This document shows positions 1 to 5,298 of a stretch of 7,074 bases of DNA, piece after piece (position 1 is the first letter of the stretch; each line of letters starts with the position of its first letter). The position numbers and the translations under genes were made by a program. The notes beneath the pieces were generated by a model. That model was given only the letters and a program-made list of their open reading frames with translations, did no database searches and had not been told where the DNA came from. Origin of the DNA: JBOGFI01 sp050743365 (GTDB lineage: Bacteria > Actinomycetota > Acidimicrobiia > IMCC26256 > JACDBD01). Location of the stretch: positions 1 to 7,074 of the forward strand of contig JBOGFI010000031.1 in the NCBI GenBank assembly GCA_050743365.1, read 5' to 3'.

Positions 1-1
1 G

Positions 2-889
2 CGGGTGGCGGCGACGCTCGCCCGCAGGAGCACGCGGGTCTACGTGGCGGGCAGGCCCGGCTACCCCGTCCCCGACGAGGTGCCCGACCGCCCGGCGGTG
101 CTGCTCGCCGAGGGCGACACCCCCGAGGTGCTCGAGTGCCCCCGGGTGGCGGTGGTCGGCACCCGCTCGGCCTCGCTGCACGGCTTACGAGACGCGCGCG
201 AGCTCGGCGCCTTCCTCGCCGGGTGCGGGATCACGGTGGTGAGTGGCCTGGCAATCGGCATCGACGGCGCGGCCCACGAGGGAGCGCTCGACACGGGCGG
301 TGGCGTGGTCGGTGTCGTCGCCACCGGGCTCGACGTCGTCTACCCCCGCCGGCACGCGGCGCTCTTCGACCGGGTGCGACGGGCGGGGCTGCTCGTGAGC
401 GAGTGCGCCTTCGGCGTGGAGCCCCTGCCGCGGCGCTTCCCCGTGCGCAACCGGATCATCGCCGCCCTCGCCGACGTAGTGGTCGTGGTGGAGGCGACCA
501 TCGCCGGCGGCGCCCGCATCACCGCCGGCTTCGCGCTCGACTACGGCCGAACCGTGCTGGCCGTGCCCGGCTCCCGACGCAACCCGGCCGCCGCCGGCTG
601 CAACGCGCTGCTCGCCGACGGCGCTCACCCGCTGCTCGACCCGAACGACGTGCTGCTCGCCCTCGGGCTCACGCCCGGAAGTCGTCGCGGCTGGGGCGCG
701 CCCCCCTCGCGACCCCCGCCCGCCGGTGATGCCGCCGCGCTGCACCGCGCGTTCCACGGCGAGCCCGCCACCATCGATCAGCTGGCCAGCCGGGCCGGGT
801 TGGCGCCCGAACGGGTGGCCAAGGGCCTGCGGGACCTCGAGCAGGGGAAGTGGGTCGAGCGCGACCGGGGCTACTGGTGGCCGCGGTGA
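2..889 (+). CDS. dprA: DNA-processing protein DprA (Smf family), 5'-truncated by the window edge
   Basis: DprA binds incoming single-stranded DNA in the cytoplasm and loads RecA during natural transformation; it is widespread even in bacteria not known to be competent. Counting from the GTG at base 5 (294 residues), the Rossmann-like core is clear: VVGTRSAS (50-57), SGLAIGIDGAAHEGAL (80-95), the DNA-binding stretch FPVRNRIIAAL (145-155), GGARITA (168-174), VLAVPG (184-189) and GCNALLADGA (198-207). A Pro/Arg-rich linker (about 224-241) leads to a C-terminal winged-helix domain (about 243-294, ending GYWWPR). The frame is open to base 2, and the first residues resemble the region just before the core, so the N-terminal helical domain and true start probably lie outside the window. 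The gene converges on the minus-strand cluster. Family assignment is secure; activity is inferred. Confidence 0.93.
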   Translation, partial: RVAATLARRSTRVYVAGRPGYPVPDEVPDRPAVLLAEGDTPEVLECPRVAVVGTRSASLHGLRDARELGAFLAGCGITVVSGLAIGIDGAAHEGALDTGGGVVGVVATGLDVVYPRRHAALFDRVRRAGLLVSECAFGVEPLPRRFPVRNRIIAALADVVVVVEATIAGGARITAGFALDYGRTVLAVPGSRRNPAAAGCNALLADGAHPLLDPNDVLLALGLTPGSRRGWGAPPSRPPPAGDAAALHRAFHGEPATIDQLASRAGLAPERVAKGLRDLEQGKWVERDRGYWWPR

Positions 890-1287
890 GGTCGCGACGC
901 GAGGACCCAATGGAACCTGGCGTCGCCCTCGGGCTCCCGCATGGTGACCACCTCCTCGCGCAGGACGGCGAGTCCCGCGTCCTCGAGCAGCCTGCGGTTG
1001 GTGCGGGCGTCGAAGCCGCTGAAGAACATGGGCACACCGACGAAGTCGTCCTCCACCGCGTCGGGGCTGTCACCGGCGGTGAGCGAGGCCAGCAGGAGCC
1101 CGCCGGGCCGCAGCCAATCGCGGATGCGGCGGAACAGCAGTGCGTGCTCGCGTCTCGGAAGGCTGCCCGGTCAGCTCGGCCAGCCACTCCAGCCTGGGGT
1201 CGCCCTCGATCTGCGCCGCCAGCGCAGGTACTCCGAGCCGAGAGCGTCGGAACCCGACGCAACGAGCCCCGCGGGCTCTGGCGTCAC
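871..1287 (-). pseudogene. Degraded class I SAM-dependent methyltransferase (internal deletion plus frameshift)
   Basis: The C-terminal part, about 1161 down to the TAG at 871-873, reads LPRREHALLFRRIRDW, LRPGGLLLASL, GVPMFFSGFDARTNRRLL, EEVVTMREPEGDA and FHWVLASRP. This matches the C-terminal half of a common actinobacterial SAM-dependent methyltransferase family. A plausible start is the GTG at 1287-1285, which overlaps the crotonase stop as GTGA and gives MTPEPAGLVASGSDALGSEYLRWRR. The family-like continuation QIEGDPRLEWLAELTGQ (1213-1163) is in another frame, so a frameshift sits near 1213-1218. That frame then jumps directly to PRREHALLF. The whole SAM-binding core, including the glycine-rich motif I (about 75-80 residues in intact relatives, from memory), is missing. 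The original frame meets a TGA at about 1172-1174. The product cannot bind SAM as built, so this looks like a true pseudogene. The 3' end overlaps dprA by 19 bp. The native substrate is unknown. Confidence 0.8.
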
Positions 1288-2078
1288 TCCCCCGTGAACT
1301 TCGGCTCCCGCTTCTGCACGAAGGCGAGCATCGCCTCGGCGGTGTCCTTCGACGAGAAGTTCATCGTCTGGGCGACGTCCTCGAACTCGAGCGCGTCGGC
1401 CATCGACACCGAGTACGACTGGTTCAGCAGCCGCTTCGACACCGAGAGCTGCAGCGGTGGCAGCGCAGCCAGACGCGCCGCCAGCTCACCGACCGCCTTC
1501 TCGAGCTCCTCGTGGGGCACGACCCGGTTGACGATGCCGACCCGCTCCGCCTCGTCGGCGTCGAGGATGTCGGCCAGGAACACCAGCTCCTTCGCCTTGT
1601 GGAGCCCGACCAGTCGCGGCAGTACCCACGACCCGCCGAAGTCGACGTTGAGGCCGCGCTGGGAGAAGATCTCGGTGAACCGGGCGCGGTCGGACGCGAT
1701 GATCAGATCGCAGCCGAGGGCAAGGTTGCACCCAGCGCCGGCAGCCACGCCGTTGACCGCTGCGATCGTCGGCTTGGGCAGCTCGTGCAGCCTGAGCGCG
1801 GCCCGCCCGACGACGCGCATCTGCCGCAGGCTGGTGCCCACGCCGCCCTGGAGGTTGTCGGTATTGCCGGTGTCGGTGAGGTCGGCGCCCGAGCAGAACC
1901 CGTCGCCGGCGCCGGTGATCACGAGCACACGGTCCTCGCGCCGGTCGGCGACCTCGTCGAACACCTCGATCAGCTCGCGCCACATGGGGCCGTTGATGGC
2001 GTTCATCTTGTCGGGCCGGTTCAGCGTGAGCGTCACCACGCCGTCCTGCCGCTCGACGATCACGGTCTGCAACTTCAT
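1284..2078 (-). CDS. Enoyl-CoA hydratase/isomerase family protein (crotonase fold)
   Basis: This 264-residue protein is full length for a single-domain crotonase. These enzymes act on acyl-CoA thioesters in fatty-acid or aromatic-acid breakdown in the cytosol. Visible motifs are TLNRPDKMNAI (18-28), the oxyanion-hole stretch FCSGADL (61-67), AAVNGVAAGAGCNLALGCD (106-124) and VDFGGSWVLPRLVG (145-158). The two glutamates that hydrate enoyl-CoA in the rat enzyme (Glu144, Glu164) are Asn118 and a non-acidic residue here. Asp146 falls where PaaG and dienoyl-CoA isomerases carry a catalytic Asp. Double-bond isomerisation is therefore more likely than hydration, though this is inference and the substrate is unknown. 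The ATG lies 28 bp after the yraN stop, with no strong ribosome-binding site close to it, so read-through from yraN is likely. Its TGA overlaps the start of the methyltransferase remnant. Confidence 0.9.
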   Translation of the reverse strand: MKLQTVIVERQDGVVTLTLNRPDKMNAINGPMWRELIEVFDEVADRREDRVLVITGAGDGFCSGADLTDTGNTDNLQGGVGTSLRQMRVVGRAALRLHELPKPTIAAVNGVAAGAGCNLALGCDLIIASDRARFTEIFSQRGLNVDFGGSWVLPRLVGLHKAKELVFLADILDADEAERVGIVNRVVPHEELEKAVGELAARLAALPPLQLSVSKRLLNQSYSVSMADALEFEDVAQTMNFSSKDTAEAMLAFVQKREPKFTGE

Positions 2079-2106
2079 GGGCGATCGCTACCGTAGCTCC
2101 GTGAGG

Positions 2107-2466
2107 TCAGAAGGCCGCCTCGACCACCTCGACCACCAGCTCCCCGGTCCGACCGAGCCGCACCGACGCAACGTCGAAGCGAAGGTCGCGCCGCCCGCTG
2201 CCGCGCCCCGCCAGCCATTGCGCGGCCAACGTCCTGAGGCGCCGCTGCTTCTGGCGCGTGACGGCCTCGACGGGGGCGCCGAAGGCGTCGCTCGTGCGGG
2301 TCTTGACCTCACAGAACACGACCGTGCGGTCGCGGGCCAGCACGAGGTCGAGCTCGCCCGAGCGGCAGCGCCAGTTGCGGTCGAGCACCTCGTAGCCGGC
2401 CGCCCGGTACCAGGCGGCAACGGCGTCCTCACCGGCGGTCCCGAGGGCGCGGCGCCGGTCCGGCAT
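2107..2466 (-). CDS. yraN: YraN/UPF0102 family nuclease-like protein
   Basis: This 119-residue protein has the usual size for the UPF0102 family, a compact restriction-endonuclease-like fold of unproven cellular role. In order it shows GTAGEDAVAAWYRAAGYEVLDRN (9-31), SGELDLV (36-42), VVFCEVKTR (49-57), FGAPVEAVTRQKQRRL (62-77) and LRFDVASV (95-102). Asp40, Glu53 and Lys55 form the PD-(D/E)XK-type metal site seen across the family, so the putative catalytic residues are intact. I chose the ATG at 2466-2464 because the family homology begins just after it and it lies 11 bp from the DUF2469 stop. The frame stays open further upstream, but that extension would overlap DUF2469 and is not family-like. 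DUF2469 followed by yraN is a standard actinobacterial order; comM and dprA often come next but do not do so here. Confidence 0.93.
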   Translation of the reverse strand: MPDRRRALGTAGEDAVAAWYRAAGYEVLDRNWRCRSGELDLVLARDRTVVFCEVKTRTSDAFGAPVEAVTRQKQRRLRTLAAQWLAGRGSGRRDLRFDVASVRLGRTGELVVEVVEAAF

Positions 2467-2477
2467 CTGCTGGGGCC

Positions 2478-2771
2478 CTACAGGTCCTTGCCGGCCAGTT
2501 CCTCGACGTTGACGTCCTTGAACGTGACGACCCGGACGTTGGCCACGAAGCGCGCCGGGCGGTACATGTCCCACACCCAGGCGTCCTGGAGGTTCAACTC
2601 GAAGTAGACCCGGCCCTGCTCGTTCTTCACGTCCATCTTCACGGCGTTGGTGAGGTAGAAGCGCCGCTCGGTCTCCACGACGTAGGCGAACATCGGAAGG
2701 ACGTCGCGGTACTCCTTGTAGAGCTGGAGCTCGATCTCCGTCTCGTACCGCTCGAGGTCCTCAGCGCTCAC
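2478..2771 (-). CDS. DUF2469 family protein (actinobacterial, Rv2901c-like)
   Basis: This 97-residue protein is a clear DUF2469 member, a short acidic family nearly restricted to Actinomycetota whose molecular role is unknown. Highly conserved stretches are MSAEDLERYETEIELQLYKE (1-20), YVVETERRFYLTNAV (30-44), VYFELNLQDAWVWDMYRPAR (55-74) and VRVVTFKDVNVEEL (79-92). It has no signal peptide or membrane segment, so it is probably cytosolic. The GTG start at 2771-2769 is preceded by a strong GGGGAGG site seven bases upstream. In mycobacteria the homologous gene follows rnhB; here it lies directly downstream of rplS, 48 bp away. Only family membership can be asserted. Confidence 0.94.
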   Translation of the reverse strand: MSAEDLERYETEIELQLYKEYRDVLPMFAYVVETERRFYLTNAVKMDVKNEQGRVYFELNLQDAWVWDMYRPARFVANVRVVTFKDVNVEELAGKDL

Positions 2772-2778
2772 CCGCGAA

Positions 2779-2785
2779 CCTCCCC
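2779..2785 (-). promoter_or_regulatory. Shine-Dalgarno site of the DUF2469 gene
   Basis: GGGGAGG on the minus strand, seven bases before the GTG at 2771. It is among the strongest ribosome-binding sites in the window and fixes the GTG as the start. Confidence 0.75.
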
Positions 2786-2819
2786 ATCGCCGTCGAGTCT
2801 ACGGCGGCGGGCAAAGCGG

Positions 2820-3164
2820 TCAGCTCCGCCGCTCCTTGACCTTGGCCGCCTTCCCCACGCGATCGCGCAGGTAGTAGAGCTTGGCCCGGCGCACGTCACC
2901 CCGGCTCGCGACCTCGAGCCGGGCGATGATCGGCGAGTGGACGGGGAACGTGCGCTCCACCCCCACGCCGAAGCTCACCTTGCGGACGGTGAAGGTCTCA
3001 CGCGCCCCGCTCCCCTTGCGGCGGATCACCACACCTTGGAACACCTGTACCCGCTCGCGGTTGCCCTCGACCACGCGCACGTGCACCCTCAGCGTGTCAC
3101 CGGCGGCGAAGTCGGGAACGTCGTCACGGAGGCGGGCGCGATCGACGACGTCGGTGGAGTTCAC
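2820..3164 (-). CDS. rplS: 50S ribosomal protein bL19
   Basis: bL19 lies at the 30S-50S interface and takes part in an intersubunit bridge. The 114-residue product has the normal family length. Hallmarks are DFAAGDTLRVHVRVVEGNRE (18-37), VQVFQGVVIRRKG (39-51), ETFTVRKVSFGVGVERTFPV (56-75), SPIIARLEV (77-85) and RGDVRRAKLYYLRDRVGKAA (88-107). The GTG start at 3164-3162 has an AGGAG nine bases upstream (3178-3174). The gene follows trmD across a 108-bp gap, the largest in the minus-strand run, so it may have its own promoter or leader. The usual downstream neighbours lepB and rnhB are absent. Confidence 0.97.
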   Translation of the reverse strand: MNSTDVVDRARLRDDVPDFAAGDTLRVHVRVVEGNRERVQVFQGVVIRRKGSGARETFTVRKVSFGVGVERTFPVHSPIIARLEVASRGDVRRAKLYYLRDRVGKAAKVKERRS

Positions 3165-3272
3165 GGGTAGGGGCTCCTGCCGGGTGGGAGGGAGCCCTCA
3201 TGCTAGCTAGGTCGCGCAATCCTGGCGCCAAGCGACGGGCTGGCGGGGCCTTCGAGCGCCATGAGCGGCGCG
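3165..3272 (-). promoter_or_regulatory. trmD-rplS intergenic leader with possible rplS promoter
   Basis: These 108 non-coding bases hold the rplS ribosome-binding site (AGGAG, 3178-3174) and a perfect 8-bp palindrome TGGCGCCA (3223-3230). Just after the trmD stop there is a short inverted repeat, GCGCC and GGCGC around a six-base loop (3256-3271), with no T-tract, so it is not a convincing terminator. On the minus strand TTGGCG followed 16 bases later by TAGCTA could be a weak -35/-10 pair. In such GC-rich sequence this is only suggestive. Confidence 0.3.
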
Positions 3273-4004
3273 TTACTCGGGGAACTCGTCGAGGAGTTCC
3301 TGCTGCTCGACCGTGAGCTCCCGCCCGCCGAGCAGGTCGGGCCGGCGCGCCAGGGTCCGGCGCAGGGCCTGGGCCCGGCGCCAGCGGGCGACGCGCCCGT
3401 GGTCGCCCGAGCGGAGCGCCTCCGGCACCGGCCAGCCCCGGAAGTCGGCCGGCCGCGTGTACTGGGGATACTCGAGCAGGTTCCCTCCGTCGCGACCGGG
3501 ACCGAACGACTCATCGCCGCCCGACTCCTCGTTGCCCATGACCCCGGGTACGAGCCGCGTCACGGCCTCGACCACCACCAGCGCCGCGGCCTCACCGCCG
3601 GCGAGGACGTAGTCGCCGGCCGACAGCTCGCCGTCGCAGAGATGGTCGGCAACGCGCTGGTCGACACCCTCGTAGCGGCCGCACAGGAGCGAGAAGCCGG
3701 CGCCGCCAGCAAGAGCGCGAGCGCGTGACTGGTCGAAGCGCTCCCCGCCCGGCGTGAGCAGGTAGAGGGGGCGGACGGGGTCGACGTCCTCGACCGCGTG
3801 GAACAACGGCTCGGGGGTCAGGACCATGCCGGCCCCACCGCCGAAGGGCGGGTCGTCGACGCTGCGATGCCGGTCGATCGCCCAATCGCGCAGGTCGTGC
3901 ACACGAACGTCGAGCAGCCCCACGTCGCGTGCCCGGCCCAGCAGCGACGCCCGCAACGGGCCTTCGAAGTAGTCGGGGAAGATGGAGAAGACGTCGATGC
4001 GCAT
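3273..4004 (-). CDS. trmD: tRNA (guanine-N1)-methyltransferase TrmD
   Basis: TrmD uses SAM to form m1G at position 37 of tRNAs, preventing +1 frameshifting; it works as a homodimer with a trefoil-knot SAM site. The 243-residue protein has every family hallmark: MRIDVFSIFPDYF (1-13), DDPPFGGGAGMV (50-61), LLCGRYEGVDQRV (106-118), SAGDYVLAGGEAA (128-140), PGVMGNEES (153-161), LEYPQYTRPADFRGWPVP (177-194) and HGRVARWRRAQAL (202-214). The acidic DESF motif (164-167) sits where the H. influenzae enzyme has its proposed general base Asp169. The loop between DESF and YTRP is about five residues longer than in E. coli. The ATG lies 1 nt beyond the rimM stop, so translation is probably coupled. The protein ends at TAA. 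Confidence 0.98.
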   Translation of the reverse strand: MRIDVFSIFPDYFEGPLRASLLGRARDVGLLDVRVHDLRDWAIDRHRSVDDPPFGGGAGMVLTPEPLFHAVEDVDPVRPLYLLTPGGERFDQSRARALAGGAGFSLLCGRYEGVDQRVADHLCDGELSAGDYVLAGGEAAALVVVEAVTRLVPGVMGNEESGGDESFGPGRDGGNLLEYPQYTRPADFRGWPVPEALRSGDHGRVARWRRAQALRRTLARRPDLLGGRELTVEQQELLDEFPE

Positions 4005-4005
4005 C

Positions 4006-4440
4006 TCAGACGTCGGGACGCCGGTTGACGTCGAGCAGGCCGGCGGGGGGGTCGACGACGACCAGGTGGGACTCGTGCTCGACCACGAACACGGCCGGGA
4101 CGAGGGCGCCGTCGTCGAGCACGAGCAGATCGTGGGCCGGGTTCGCCTCCACCGCCACGACCCGGCCGAGGGCCTCTCCGCTCGCGTCGCGCACCTCGGC
4201 GCCGACCAGCTCGTGGACCCACAGCTCGTCGGGCGCGACCCGGTCGCGCCGAGGCGACGCGGTCAGCGTCGCCCCTCGGAGGGCATCGGCCGCGGTCCGG
4301 TCCTCGACGTCCTCGAAGCGCACCAGCCAGCGGCCCCGGTGACGACGCGCGGTCGCCACCAGCAGCTCGCGCTCGCCTGCGTACAACACGGCTCCAGGCG
4401 CGACGCGCTCGGGGCGGTCGGTCGAGAGGGTCACGGTCAC
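4006..4440 (-). CDS. rimM: Ribosome maturation factor RimM, start codon uncertain
   Basis: RimM binds uS19 and assists maturation of the 30S head. From the GTG at 4440 the protein is 144 residues, shorter than the usual 165-175. It has the N-terminal barrel (about 1-66, with TVTLSTDRPERVAPGAVLY at 2-20) and a C-terminal PRC-barrel (about 73-140, with DELWVHELVGAEV, LGRVVAVEA and VVDPPAGLLDV). The missing N-terminal strand is encoded in the same frame just upstream: LEIGRVGRPHALRGE at 4485-4441, a classic RimM beginning. However, the open frame from an in-frame TGA at 4533-4531 contains no ATG, GTG or TTG before the GTG at 4440. Either a rare start such as the ATC at 4479 is used, a start codon was lost, or the sequence has an error. 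The family is certain; the 5' end is not. trmD begins 1 nt after the stop. Confidence 0.92.
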   Translation of the reverse strand: MTVTLSTDRPERVAPGAVLYAGERELLVATARRHRGRWLVRFEDVEDRTAADALRGATLTASPRRDRVAPDELWVHELVGAEVRDASGEALGRVVAVEANPAHDLLVLDDGALVPAVFVVEHESHLVVVDPPAGLLDVNRRPDV

Positions 4441-4504
4441 TTCGCCGCGCAGGGCGTGGGGTCGCCCGACGCGACCGATCTCGAGGCGCGCCGGCTCGCG
4501 AGGG

Positions 4505-4861
4505 TTACTCGACGACGTCGACGTTGGCCTTCACGCCCTCGGCCGCACCGGCGGCGCGTACGAGCTGCCGCAGTGCCTGGATGACGCGCCCGCGCTTGCC
4601 GATGAGGCGGCCCATGTCGGACGGGTTGGCGTGGACGAGCAGCGCCACCTCGTCGCGGCGCTCCTCCACGTCGACCTCGATGGCATCCGGGTCCTCGGCG
4701 ACGTGACGGGTCACATGCTCCACCACCGCGCGGGCCCGGGCCCCGACGATCCGGTTGCCCTCGGGCGCGATCTCGTCGTCGTAGTCGTCGTCGAGGTCGT
4801 CGTCGAGGTCGTCGTCGTACTCGTCGTCGAGCTCGTCGTCGGTGTGCTGGTCGTCGCTCAC
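4505..4861 (-). CDS. KH-domain RNA-binding protein (KhpA-like) with acidic repeat N-terminus
   Basis: A small KH protein encoded between rpsP and rimM is typical of Actinomycetota and Firmicutes (KhpA, formerly YlqC; Rv2908c in M. tuberculosis). It binds RNA through the GXXG loop, seen here as GKRG at 88-91 within NPSDMGRLIGKRGRVIQALR (79-98), and ends VKANVDVVE. The KH part (about 40-118) is about 79 residues, the normal full length. Unusually, residues 8-30 form an Asp/Glu tetrad repeat with Leu or Tyr every fourth residue (DDEL, DDEY, DDDL, DDDL, DDDY), encoded by a 12-bp tandem repeat. The GTG at 4861-4859 overlaps the rpsP stop as GTGA and has GGAGG four bases upstream. An open frame extends further upstream but overlaps rpsP and is not KH-like. 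KhpA partners KhpB in some bacteria; no khpB is in this window. Confidence 0.92.
   Translation of the reverse strand: MSDDQHTDDELDDEYDDDLDDDLDDDYDDEIAPEGNRIVGARARAVVEHVTRHVAEDPDAIEVDVEERRDEVALLVHANPSDMGRLIGKRGRVIQALRQLVRAAGAAEGVKANVDVVE
4773..4844. repeat. 12-bp tandem repeat, six imperfect units, coding the KH protein's acidic tract
   Basis: On the plus strand six consecutive 12-base units all begin TCGTCGTC: 4773-4784, 4785-4796, 4797-4808, 4809-4820, 4821-4832 and 4833-4844. The second and third are identical; the others differ mostly in the last three or four bases. Read on the minus strand each full unit gives an acidic tetrad ending in Leu or Tyr. The unit length is a multiple of three, so copy-number changes would keep the frame. 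Confidence 0.9.
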
Positions 4862-5250
4862 GACTCCTCCGGAGCGTCTTCGGTAGCAGCCTTCTCCTTC
4901 GGCGCCGCAGGGCGCGCCGACCTCGCAGGTGGCGGCGTCTTCCCCGGGGTGACGCCCCTGCGGGCCAGCTTGGTCCTCACCGGGCCGCCCTTCTCCTGCT
5001 CGTAGCGCTCCCACACGCCCGCGGCGGCGAGCAGCTTCTGCACCTGCTCGGTGGGCTGGGCGCCCTTGCGCAGCCAGGTGAGCGCCTTCTCGCCGTCGAT
5101 GTCGACGAGCGACGGGTCGTGGCGAGGGCCGTACTTGCCGATGCTCTCGATGATGCGGCCGTCGCGGGGGGACCGGGCGTCGGCGACGACGACCCGGTAG
5201 GTGGGCTGCTTCTTCTTGCCCACCCTCATGAGGCGGATCTTCACGGACAC
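4858..5250 (-). CDS. rpsP: 30S ribosomal protein bS16
   Basis: bS16 is an early-binding 30S assembly protein. The conserved core is residues 1-85: MSVKIRLMRVGKKKQPTYRV (1-20), VVADARSPRDGR (21-32), IESIGKYGPRHDP (34-46) and the helix ALTWLRKGAQPTEQVQKLLA (56-75). Residues about 86-130 are a Lys/Pro/Ala-rich tail that turns acidic at the end (TEDAPEES). Long C-terminal tails on bS16 are common in actinobacteria, so the 130-residue length is not alarming. The GTG start at 5250-5248 is supported by AGAGGA seven bases upstream (5263-5258); a second GTG two codons later is also possible. Its stop overlaps the start of the KH gene, and ffh ends 48 bp upstream. Confidence 0.97.
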   Translation of the reverse strand: MSVKIRLMRVGKKKQPTYRVVVADARSPRDGRIIESIGKYGPRHDPSLVDIDGEKALTWLRKGAQPTEQVQKLLAAAGVWERYEQEKGGPVRTKLARRGVTPGKTPPPARSARPAAPKEKAATEDAPEES

Positions 5251-5298
5251 GTCGGGTTCCTCTCGCGGCGCCGGGGCGGCTCTCGGCGGGGTTGAAGA

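Noticed and set aside
1140..2096. A 318-codon plus-strand frame
   Set aside because: Antisense to the crotonase, rich in Arg/Asp/His, with no recognisable domain.
2467..2574. Upstream extension of yraN
   Set aside because: The extra residues overlap DUF2469 in another frame and do not resemble the family; the ATG at 2466 fits spacing and homology.
850..2607. A 585-codon open frame on the plus strand
   Set aside because: It is antisense to the crotonase, yraN and part of DUF2469. Its translation is Ser/Arg/Pro-rich with no family motifs, a common artefact of high-GC codon use.
2788..2806. Stem-loop between rplS and DUF2469 (CGCCGT/ACGGCG, seven-base loop) as a terminator
   Set aside because: The stem is only six base pairs, no T-tract follows on the minus strand, and the next gene starts immediately with a strong ribosome-binding site.
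4773..4844. Repeat array considered as CRISPR-like or intergenic satellite
   Set aside because: Units are contiguous, 12 bp long, without spacers, and lie within the KH coding frame.
4862..5014. Upstream extension of the KH protein
   Set aside because: It lies entirely within rpsP in another frame; the GTG at 4861 has a strong ribosome-binding site.
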